From positions 1 to 5,119 of the forward strand of contig JAFAFM010000108.1 in the NCBI GenBank assembly GCA_023423495.1: a DNA stretch of 5,119 nucleotides, read 5' to 3'. The notes beneath the pieces were generated by a model. The model ran no database searches, had not been told where the DNA came from, and saw nothing but the letters and a program-made list of their open reading frames with translations. A program made the translations under genes and the position numbers. This stretch comes from Armatimonadota bacterium. GTDB taxonomy: Bacteria; Armatimonadota; Fimbriimonadia; Fimbriimonadales; Fimbriimonadaceae. Numbering within the stretch: the first letter of the stretch is position 1; each line of letters begins with the position of its first letter. This document shows, in pieces, positions 1-4,851 of the stretch.

Positions 1-3
1 CGG

Positions 4-94
4 TGGCAGAGCGAGTGGGATGCGAACCCACGACCCGTTCATCACGAGTACGAGCTTTCCAGGCCCGCTCCTTAGACCACTCGGACATCGCTCT
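4..94 (-). tRNA. tRNA-Ser, anticodon GGA
   Basis: Read on the minus strand, this is a class II tRNA of 91 nucleotides with the CCA end encoded (TGG at 4-6 on the plus strand). The seven-pair acceptor stem is AGAGCGA with TCGCTCT and the discriminator base is G, as usual for serine tRNAs. The D-arm begins TCCGAGTGG, typical of tRNA-Ser. The anticodon stem CGGGC/GCTCG (one G-U pair) closes the loop CTGGAAA, giving anticodon GGA, which reads UCC and UCU. A long variable arm and a T-arm GTGGG-TTCGCAT-CCCAC follow. The acceptor starts with an A-U rather than the common G-C pair, but it is fully paired. The gene lies 30 bases downstream of the DprA-like gene on the same strand, so it may be read through from that operon or from its own promoter. 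Confidence 0.97.
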
Positions 95-106
95 GCGCTA
101 CCCGTT

Positions 107-112
107 ATTATG
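107..112 (-). promoter_or_regulatory. possible -10 box for tRNA-Ser
   Basis: On the minus strand CATAAT matches five of six bases of TATAAT. It ends 12 bases before the tRNA 5' end, a plausible distance for a short precursor leader. No convincing -35 hexamer stands 16-18 bases upstream, where the end of the DprA-like gene lies. It may be a weak promoter, or the tRNA may be made by read-through. Confidence 0.3.
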
Positions 113-124
113 GCATCTCCGCCG

Positions 125-991
125 TCATTCGGATGAGGAAATCAGCTCGGCACCGAGTTCGACATATTGGCGGTATCCGATGATTCGATCAGATACGGCA
201 ACTTTGCGCCCCGCACGTAGCGCCAATTTGATGAGCCGCTCCATATTTCCACCTTCCGAGATCTTCACAAACTGCAGCGTCATGGACAGGCTGGCGACCA
301 GCCGGTCCCGGATTTTGTTGTTGATGCCAATAAACTCGGCCTCGGGTCGGAATGGTGATACGACCAGATCGGTTTGGGGGTCGAATTCGTATCGCCAAAG
401 CCTGGCCGCCCGAAAGGCCTCGTCACGCAGGCTTTCACCTAAAACGTTGAACATGCCTCGATCTAAGCACAGGATCCGAGGTGAGCCCCACCGCAGGGGG
501 ACGACCGCCGACCGTTGGTATTCCGGTGTGTCGTGGCCAGTCACCAGAATCCCACCTTCCAAAACGCCCGACTCCGTTAGCGTCTCAATTTGGTTGAGCT
601 CGGCGGGGAAGGCATTACGGCTCGACAGGACGCAGAATGTGGCGGATTCGAGCAGTTTTGTATTACCAAACATGAACAAGACGCCGGGTGGGTCCGGATC
701 CATTTGCTCAACTCTGGCCGGATAATGGGCGTCGGCTGCCGTCACCAGGGTGACCCCCAAGGCGGACAGCCTTTGCTCTATTTCCGCGGTCGTTTCTAGT
801 CGGCGATTTGTGAGATTGTATGCAGCTTTAGCCGGAAGCTTGTACTCTTCCCGAAATGTCTCGGGAGACAGCGTAAGAAATTCTTCCGGCGACCGTCCAA
901 GCAAGTTGTTCCTAGTCAAAATCCTGGTCACAGACTTGCCACCCAGCCCGGGTGTCATCGCCAGGTGAAGGGCAAACGTTCGGCTTTGCAT
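125..991 (-). CDS. Divergent DprA/Smf-like protein
   Basis: This 288-residue protein follows the layout of DprA, the cytoplasmic factor that loads RecA on incoming single-stranded DNA during transformation. Residues 7-40 (HLAMTPGLG) resemble the N-terminal helix-hairpin-helix-like domain. Residues 88-110 (AHYPARV, DPPGVLFMFGN) match the family's YP..L and DPP.vL...GN signature. A Rossmann-like region follows. Its canonical residues are degraded: the family's VGSR is VLSSR at 121-125, the SG.A.GID loop is reduced to VTGHD at 150-154, and the RNR.I..LS motif appears as NNKIRDRLVASLS at 224-236. The SG.L.TA..A...GR.V.AVPG block appears as GGNMERL and AGRKVAV, without the PG. The C-terminal winged-helix domain of many DprAs is absent. 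The frame is intact, so it is probably a functional diverged paralogue, not a pseudogene. It begins 3 bases after the phosphorylase stop with no clear Shine-Dalgarno, so coupled translation is likely. Canonical DprA activity is doubtful. Confidence 0.72.
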   Translation of the reverse strand: MQSRTFALHLAMTPGLGGKSVTRILTRNNLLGRSPEEFLTLSPETFREEYKLPAKAAYNLTNRRLETTAEIEQRLSALGVTLVTAADAHYPARVEQMDPDPPGVLFMFGNTKLLESATFCVLSSRNAFPAELNQIETLTESGVLEGGILVTGHDTPEYQRSAVVPLRWGSPRILCLDRGMFNVLGESLRDEAFRAARLWRYEFDPQTDLVVSPFRPEAEFIGINNKIRDRLVASLSMTLQFVKISEGGNMERLIKLALRAGRKVAVSDRIIGYRQYVELGAELISSSE

Positions 992-994
992 CGG

Positions 995-1717
995 CTAGCT
1001 CAGAACTCCAATGGCTTTCTCGATAATCGCAAGCGCTTCCGGTCCTTTCTGCTTCATTTCCTTGCCAACCAGTTCGTGCTCCACCGCTCCGCCGATGCCC
1101 TCTCCCATATTGGTCACGATCGCCATCAAGCCATATTCGACCCCGGCTTCCTTCATCACAATCGCTTCGCTTGCGGCAGTCATCCCGACAACATCGCCAA
1201 ACTGGGCAAGGAGTTGGATTTCTTGAGGCGTTTCAAATCGAGGGCCGTTAAGTCCAATGTAAACGCCACCATCTTTGACAGATGCGTTAGCAGACTTTGC
1301 TCCTTCTAGCAGCGCTGCCCGAGAAGAAGCGCCGAAGGCGACTGGAAAAGGAGTGTGGACGACGCCACGATCGTAGAGGGTGAGGTTACGGTTGGTAAAG
1401 TCGATAAAGTCCGAGCAAACGAGGAAGGAGCCGATCTCGAGGTCAGGCTTAAGCGATCCTACGGCGGCAGTGGCAAAGCAGTGGCTGACTCCCAAGGACT
1501 TAAGCGCGGTCGCCATACCGCGATAATTGACAAGGTGAGGAGGTACCGAGTGGCCGGCGGAGTGGCGGCTGAGAACGAATACCGACCTGGAGGCCATGTC
1601 TACCAGTCGTCCGCGAACCACGCCGTATTCCGTCGGAACAAAGACCGAACGGCCCGGAAGTCCGGCTAGCAGACTCCCCACGCCAGTTCCCCCGATTAAT
1701 CCCACCTGTGCCTGCAT
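995..1717 (-). CDS. MTAP/PNP-family purine nucleoside phosphorylase
   Basis: This 240-residue cytoplasmic enzyme belongs to the trimeric nucleoside phosphorylase family (PNP_UDP_1), which cleaves purine nucleosides with phosphate to free base and ribose-1-phosphate. The phosphate-binding IGGTG is at 8-12, RH at 51-52 with a further H at 56, VNYRG at 63-67, the AAVGSL core at 84-89, GPRFET at 158-163, GMTAASEA at 178-185 and VTN at 201-203. Overall order and the RH...VNY block resemble 5'-methylthioadenosine phosphorylase. Two positions follow classic PNP instead: Glu162 (human PNP Glu201, Ser in human MTAP) and Asn203 (PNP Asn243, Asp220 in MTAP). This points to a 6-oxopurine base, as in inosine, guanosine or methylthioinosine, rather than adenine. 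The start fits because the glycine loop sits at its usual N-terminal place. It is first gene of the minus-strand operon, with a TATAAT 9 bases upstream and no Shine-Dalgarno. Confidence 0.88.
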   Translation of the reverse strand: MQAQVGLIGGTGVGSLLAGLPGRSVFVPTEYGVVRGRLVDMASRSVFVLSRHSAGHSVPPHLVNYRGMATALKSLGVSHCFATAAVGSLKPDLEIGSFLVCSDFIDFTNRNLTLYDRGVVHTPFPVAFGASSRAALLEGAKSANASVKDGGVYIGLNGPRFETPQEIQLLAQFGDVVGMTAASEAIVMKEAGVEYGLMAIVTNMGEGIGGAVEHELVGKEMKQKGPEALAIIEKAIGVLS

Positions 1718-1726
1718 TCAGACTCG

Positions 1727-1732
1727 ATTATA
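1727..1732 (-). promoter_or_regulatory. -10 box of the phosphorylase operon
   Basis: The minus strand reads a perfect TATAAT here, ending 9 bases before the phosphorylase ATG at 1717. A start about 7 bases downstream of the box would leave a leader of only 0-3 bases. No good -35 is seen at 17-18 bases, where the sequence already lies at the start of the divergent CBS gene. The position between two divergent start codons supports a real promoter. Confidence 0.55.
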
Positions 1733-1734
1733 GA

Positions 1735-1740
1735 TAAACT
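1735..1740 (+). promoter_or_regulatory. possible -10 box of the CBS-prx-pan operon
   Basis: TAAACT (TANNNT form, four of six consensus bases) ends 7 bases before the ATG at 1748. Initiation at the normal distance would make the mRNA leaderless. There is no recognisable -35. An overlapping alternative is TATAGA at 1729-1734. The only base for a Shine-Dalgarno is AGGG immediately beside the ATG, which is too close to work normally. Confidence 0.35.
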
Positions 1741-1747
1741 ACAGGGC

Positions 1748-2149
1748 ATGACTTTGCGAGAGGTGCTTCACGCACACATTCCTACCCTCTCGCGCGAAAG
1801 CACCGTTCGTGACGCCGTCGATAAGATGGACATCTATCAGTTTCCGGCCCTGGTTGCGGTCGACGGCGATGACAAGCCTGTTGCCGTTATTACCGAAGGA
1901 GATTTATGCCGGGTGGTGTCGACCCGAGAAAACCTGGTGAGTATCGCCGCGGACCCGGCTTATGTGCACGGATCCAAAGACCCCACAACTTGTCATCCGG
2001 ACACCGACATTGGAGAGGCGTTTCACTTGATGTTGAACTCGGGATTGACCCTCTTGCCAATTGTGGAGTTCGAAAAGTTGATCGGGGTGGTGCTGCGAGT
2101 GGACTTGATGCAAGCCATGCTAATGGATAGCGTTCACGTAACCGAATGA
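1748..2149 (+). CDS. Tandem CBS-domain protein
   Basis: This 133-residue soluble protein is almost entirely a pair of CBS domains, a module that usually dimerises and binds adenine nucleotides such as AMP, ATP or S-adenosylmethionine. The first repeat spans about residues 5-60: it opens with the P(T)L.....TV.DAV.KM pattern and ends with AVITEGDLCRVV, the typical ...G(V)ITE.DL strand-helix. The second spans about 76-127, with CHPDTDIGEAF at its start and IGVVLRVDLMQAM at its end. No catalytic or DNA-binding domain is attached, so it probably acts by sensing nucleotide state and contacting a partner; which partner cannot be seen. It leads the plus-strand operon, with the peroxiredoxin gene 9 bases after its stop. 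Its ATG stands 30 bases from the divergent phosphorylase ATG, without a usable Shine-Dalgarno. Confidence 0.9.
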   Translation: MTLREVLHAHIPTLSRESTVRDAVDKMDIYQFPALVAVDGDDKPVAVITEGDLCRVVSTRENLVSIAADPAYVHGSKDPTTCHPDTDIGEAFHLMLNSGLTLLPIVEFEKLIGVVLRVDLMQAMLMDSVHVTE

Positions 2150-2158
2150 GAAGAAAAA

Positions 2159-2617
2159 ATGATTGAAGAAAATATGCCGTTTCCGCCATTTAAGTTAATC
2201 GATTCCAACGGTTCTCCGGTTACGAATGAAAACCTGAAGAGTAGCAAAACGGTCATTTACTTCTACCCAAAGGACGATACGAGCGGGTGCACGAAGGAAG
2301 CCTGTGAGTTTCGGGATGCACTCCCAAGCCTTCACGGAGCGCGCGTTATTGGCATCAGTCCTGACGATTCCAAGTCCCATCAGAAGTTCATAAGCAAGTA
2401 CAACTTAAACTTCACATTGCTTACCGATGAAAATCACCAGCTAGCGGATGCACTCGGAATCTGGGTGGAGAAATCGCTTTACGGCAAGAAGTATATGGGC
2501 GTGGAAAGGACCACCTACCTGCTGGATGAGAACGCTATTGTTCGAAAAATTTGGCGTAAGGTCAAGCCAGAAGGACACGCGGCAGAAGTCCAAGCCTTAC
2601 TCAGCTCCGAACGGTAG
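2159..2617 (+). CDS. bcp: Peroxiredoxin, PrxQ/BCP type
   Basis: This 152-residue cytoplasmic thiol peroxidase reduces hydrogen peroxide and organic hydroperoxides, normally with thioredoxin as electron donor. The core motif YFYPKDDTSGCT (34-45) gives the active-site Thr41 and peroxidatic Cys44. Cys49, five residues later, is in the place of the resolving cysteine of two-cysteine PrxQ/BCP enzymes, which form an intramolecular disulfide. FTLLTDEN (85-92), the EKS.YGKKYMGVERTTYL stretch (104-121) with conserved Arg117, and a C-terminal helix complete the thioredoxin-like fold. Length matches the family (about 150-160). The ATG at 2159 follows purine-rich GAGAAGA, a weak Shine-Dalgarno. A second Met at codon 6 is possible, but the upstream start better fills the N-terminal part of the fold. 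It lies between the CBS gene and panB with short gaps, so it is probably co-transcribed; a functional tie to pantothenate synthesis is not evident. Confidence 0.95.
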   Translation: MIEENMPFPPFKLIDSNGSPVTNENLKSSKTVIYFYPKDDTSGCTKEACEFRDALPSLHGARVIGISPDDSKSHQKFISKYNLNFTLLTDENHQLADALGIWVEKSLYGKKYMGVERTTYLLDENAIVRKIWRKVKPEGHAAEVQALLSSER

Positions 2618-2628
2618 ACTCTCCCACG

Positions 2629-3414
2629 ATGGGCGACAAAGTAAACGCGCCGAAAGTGCGCGCCATGAAAGCGAACGGGCAGAAGGTTGTATGCCTAACC
2701 GCCTACGACGTGTATTTCGGTCGCCTGGCAGACGAAGCTGGTGCCGACATCATTTTGGTCGGTGACTCTCTCGGAAACGTCGTTCTGGGATATCCAACAA
2801 CCGTGCCCGTCACGATGGAGGAGATGCTGCACCATGTACGGGCAGTAAGGCGAGGGGTAAGCCGTGCGCTTTTAGTGGCCGATATGCCATTTGGAAGTTA
2901 TAACTCCTCCGTTTCTCAAGCGGTTGATAACGCCGTTTTGCTGATGAAGGCGGGGGCGGAATCTGTAAAGCTCGAAGGTGACTATCCAGAAGCCATAGCG
3001 GCCATTGTAAAAGCCGGAATTCCCGTTATGGGCCACATTGGCATGACCCCCCAATCCGTAAACAACTTTGGGGGATTCAAAGTCCAGGGTCGGGGAGAAG
3101 CAGGATCGGCAGAAGTCGCGAAATCGCTATCCATCGAAGCTGCCGGCGCCTACGCCATTGTTTTAGAACTAATGCCGAGGGAACTCTCCAAAGACATAAG
3201 TGAAAAGCTCGAAATCCCGACTATCGGCATAGGCGGCGGACCACATACCGACGGACAGATCCAGGTGATGCATGACATTTTGGGTTTGGCAAGGGAGACT
3301 TTTCGCCATGTAAAGCGCTATGCCGATGGTGAAAGTCTCTTTGCGACTGCTTTTTCCGAGTATGTATCGGAAGTCCGTGATGCCAAATTCCCAACCGAGG
3401 AGCATAGTTTTTGA
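2629..3414 (+). CDS. panB: 3-methyl-2-oxobutanoate hydroxymethyltransferase (PanB)
   Basis: PanB transfers a one-carbon unit from 5,10-methylene-tetrahydrofolate to 2-oxoisovalerate, giving ketopantoate, the first committed step of pantothenate and CoA synthesis. The 261-residue protein is full length and forms the family's TIM barrel. Family motifs are in order: CLTAYD (22-27), VGDSLGNVVLGY (44-55) with metal ligand Asp46, ADMPFGSY (84-91) with Asp85, VKLEG (113-117) with Glu116, MGHIGMTPQ (134-142), LELMP (179-183) with catalytic Glu180, IGIGGGPHTDGQ (199-210), and the C-terminal FPTEEHSF. The usual GIGAG is GIGGG here, a mild change. It starts 11 bases after the peroxiredoxin stop without a Shine-Dalgarno, and this start gives the normal N-terminus. 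Its TGA stop overlaps the panC start, and its Glu-Glu codons near the end form panC's ribosome site. Confidence 0.98.
   Translation: MGDKVNAPKVRAMKANGQKVVCLTAYDVYFGRLADEAGADIILVGDSLGNVVLGYPTTVPVTMEEMLHHVRAVRRGVSRALLVADMPFGSYNSSVSQAVDNAVLLMKAGAESVKLEGDYPEAIAAIVKAGIPVMGHIGMTPQSVNNFGGFKVQGRGEAGSAEVAKSLSIEAAGAYAIVLELMPRELSKDISEKLEIPTIGIGGGPHTDGQIQVMHDILGLARETFRHVKRYADGESLFATAFSEYVSEVRDAKFPTEEHSF
3397..3402 (+). promoter_or_regulatory. Ribosome binding site of panC, inside panB
   Basis: GAGGAG is a strong Shine-Dalgarno core 8 bases before the TTG at 3411. It is made of the two Glu codons of panB's C-terminal EEHSF. It decides the choice of the non-ATG start: no ATG lies nearby in the panC frame before the conserved N-terminal motif. 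It is the clearest Shine-Dalgarno site in the window. Confidence 0.8.
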
Positions 3415-4229
3415 AGGTCTATGAAACGACCCAAGAGCTAGATTCTGAATGGGTGTCGGATCGAGCCTTCGTGCCGACCATGGGCGCCTTGCACGAAGGA
3501 CATTTATCGCTTATTCGAGCCGCTAAAGAGTCCTCCAGCCAAGTAGTCGTTTCAATCTTCGTCAATCCCCTCCAGTTTGGGCCGAATGAAGATTTCGCCA
3601 AATATCCCCGGAACCTGAACGAAGATGCCCAACTCGCAGAATCGGCCGGGGCCGATATCATCTTCGCCCCAGCCGTGGAGTTGATGTATCCGAATCTTCC
3701 GAGCACGATGATTTCCGTGCCCGAAGTTACAAATCTTTGGGAAGGTGCGCGTAGACCCGGACACTTCGACGGTGTGGCAACCGTCGTTGCCAAGCTCTTT
3801 AATCTTGTTCGTCCCAAGATTGCGTACTTCGGCCGAAAAGACCTGCAACAATGTGTGGTGGTTCGCAGAATGGCGAGCGATTTAAATATGAATCTGGAGA
3901 TTCGGCTGCAGCCGACAGTCCGGGAAGTCGATGGGCTTGCGATGTCGTCTCGCAATAGATATCTCAGTCCGGAAGAGAGGCAGCGAGCTCCGATCATTTA
4001 CACGGTTTTACAGAAAACTCGGGACGCAATGTTGGCGGGGACTAGCCCGGAAGGTGCTTTGCGCGAGGGAGAGGAAATCCTGAAGGGTTCCAAGATTCAA
4101 CTGGAATACTTGGCATACGTGGACAATAACTCGCTATCACCATTGTCCCGCCTGCAGTTCGAATCCAGTCTGATTTTCGCAGGCAAATTGGGATCGACAA
4201 GGTTGATTGACAATATTTCTGTTGAATAG
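3411..4229 (+). CDS. panC: Pantothenate synthetase (PanC)
   Basis: PanC joins pantoate and beta-alanine with ATP, through a pantoyl-adenylate, to give pantothenate, AMP and pyrophosphate. The 272-residue protein has the usual length and the nucleotidyltransferase fold. VPTMGALHEGHLSLI (21-35) carries the HxGH-type ATP site (His28, His31). SIFVNPLQFGPNEDF.KYPR (48-67) is the pantoate pocket. GHFDGVATVVAKLFN (117-131), FGRKDLQQ (140-147) and the KMSKS-like DGLAMSSRN (174-182) with YLSPEER follow. The family often has FGEKD or FGQKD where this has FGRKD; the catalytic Lys143 and Asp144 are kept. Translation starts at a TTG sharing four bases (TTGA) with panB's stop, behind GAGGAG in panB, so the two are translationally coupled. 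panD and panE/ilvC are not in the window. No obvious terminator hairpin follows the TAG. Confidence 0.98.
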   Translation: MKVYETTQELDSEWVSDRAFVPTMGALHEGHLSLIRAAKESSSQVVVSIFVNPLQFGPNEDFAKYPRNLNEDAQLAESAGADIIFAPAVELMYPNLPSTMISVPEVTNLWEGARRPGHFDGVATVVAKLFNLVRPKIAYFGRKDLQQCVVVRRMASDLNMNLEIRLQPTVREVDGLAMSSRNRYLSPEERQRAPIIYTVLQKTRDAMLAGTSPEGALREGEEILKGSKIQLEYLAYVDNNSLSPLSRLQFESSLIFAGKLGSTRLIDNISVE

Positions 4230-4240
4230 CGAATCTTTTC

Positions 4241-4270
4241 TTGCACACCGATCAAACAATCTTGTAATAT
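4241..4270 (+). promoter_or_regulatory. Candidate promoter of the basic-protein gene
   Basis: TTGCAC at 4241-4246 resembles a -35 box (TTGACA, four of six). TAATAT at 4265-4270 could be the -10 (four of six) after an 18-base spacer. Initiation would fall about 15 bases before the ATG at 4292. The region lies in the largest gap of the window, after panC, so a new transcription unit here is reasonable. Confidence 0.42.
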
Positions 4271-4276
4271 TGATCG
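4249..4276. repeat. 7-14-7 inverted repeat, possible operator
   Basis: CGATCAA at 4249-4255 and TTGATCG at 4270-4276 are perfect inverted arms separated by 14 bases, centred in the candidate promoter and covering its -10 box. The arms are too AT-rich and the spacer too long for a good intrinsic terminator, and no T-run follows. Arm spacing of two helical turns (21 bases between arm centres) fits a dimeric repressor site. An arm pair this long could also arise by chance in a 60-base region. Confidence 0.38.
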
Positions 4277-4291
4277 TCAACGGAAACTGAG

Positions 4292-4699
4292 ATGAGAACC
4301 GTCCAAAGCGTAAAGAATTCCTTAAAGTTTAAGGCAATGCCCAAGTCCGGCATCCTTTCTATCAAAATTGGTGTGAAGAAGTACAACGTGCCGGTGGAGG
4401 CACGCATGCTTAGCAATGGCGAGTATGTTTTCCTTTCTTTCTCTGCTTCGTCTGAGCTTTATAAAGTAGAGAACAAGGAGCTTGTTCCTTTGGCTGGTGG
4501 AGCCGATGCCGGCGAAGCCCTAACCGCCCTTACCCCACGCAGACGCCGGACCCGCAGGAAGCGAGAGGCAGTTGAAATGCCCGCTGAACTCGCCGCCGCG
4601 CTTGCCAACTTGCCATCAGGCTTTAAGCTCGGTTATTCAGCCGACGGGAGTCCGAAGCTCGTCAAGACGCGAGTCCGCAAGAGCAGAAAGAAGTCCTAA
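4292..4699 (+). CDS. Basic protein of unknown function
   Basis: I do not recognise this 135-residue protein. Residues 20-67 alternate hydrophobic and polar positions and look like a small beta-sheet domain (ILSIKIGVKKYNV, then GEYVFLSFS, then LYKVENKELVPL). An Ala/Gly-rich linker (69-80) leads to a strongly basic patch TPRRRRTRRKRE (81-92). A short helix rich in Ala and Leu (MPAELAAALANLP, 96-108) is followed by GFKLGYSADGSPKLVK and a second basic tail ending RKSRKKS. There is no signal peptide, membrane segment or cysteine. The two Arg/Lys clusters suggest binding to DNA, RNA or ribosomes, which is inference only. GGAA eight bases before the ATG (4282-4285) is a weak Shine-Dalgarno. It appears to have its own promoter with a dyad, and precedes a tRNA gene. 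Codon use resembles its neighbours, so it is likely a native lineage-specific gene. Confidence 0.82.
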   Translation: MRTVQSVKNSLKFKAMPKSGILSIKIGVKKYNVPVEARMLSNGEYVFLSFSASSELYKVENKELVPLAGGADAGEALTALTPRRRRTRRKREAVEMPAELAAALANLPSGFKLGYSADGSPKLVKTRVRKSRKKS

Positions 4700-4746
4700 A
4701 CGTAAGTCGGGGACGGGACGCTTTGCGTCAAAATGGCAGAGTATTT

Positions 4747-4821
4747 GCCGGTGTAGCTCAGTGGTAGAGCGGCTGTTTTGTAAACAGCGGGTCGCGGGTT
4801 CGAATCCTGTCGCCGGCTCCA
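4747..4821 (+). tRNA. tRNA-Thr, anticodon TGT
   Basis: This 75-nucleotide gene includes the encoded CCA. Acceptor arms GCCGGTG and CGCCGGC pair over seven positions with one G-U, and the discriminator is T. The D-arm is GCTC-AGTGGTA-GAGC. The anticodon stem GCTGT/ACAGC closes the loop TTTGTAA, giving TGT, which reads ACA and, depending on modification, other Thr codons. Variable loop GGGTC and T-arm GCGGG-TTCGAAT-CCTGT (two wobble pairs) complete the cloverleaf. G1-C72 and C2-G71 fit known threonyl-tRNA synthetase identity. It starts 47 bases after the basic-protein stop; no convincing promoter of its own is seen, so read-through from that gene is plausible. Confidence 0.97.
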
Positions 4822-4851
4822 TTAATAAATGGATTGCTCAAACAAACTAAA

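Noticed and set aside
4..94. tRNA-Ser as an integration site for a mobile element.
   Set aside because: The tRNA is intact, and no integrase, second tRNA fragment or direct repeat is visible in the window.
3..725. Long plus-strand open frame of 240 codons opposite the DprA-like gene.
   Set aside because: It runs through the tRNA-Ser and is antisense to a gene with recognisable family motifs; its translation is Arg/Ser-rich and shows no domain.
3419..3997. Minus-strand open frame of 192 codons opposite panC.
   Set aside because: It is the shadow of a clearly identified panC and its translation shows no recognisable fold.
4211..4272. CAATATT at 4211-4217 and AATATTG at 4266-4272 as a long-range inverted repeat.
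   Set aside because: Seven AT-rich bases nearly 50 apart are expected by chance, and one arm lies in the panC coding end.
4717..4729. Hairpin GACGC-TTT-GCGTC between the basic-protein gene and tRNA-Thr, considered as a terminator.
   Set aside because: The stem is only five pairs and is followed by AAAATGG, not a T-run, on the plus strand; it lies just before a tRNA, where a terminator would make little sense without a promoter after it.
4747..4821. U73 discriminator of tRNA-Thr as an oddity.
   Set aside because: Although E. coli threonine tRNAs have A73, threonine tRNAs ending TCCA are common in other bacterial phyla, so this is not unusual.
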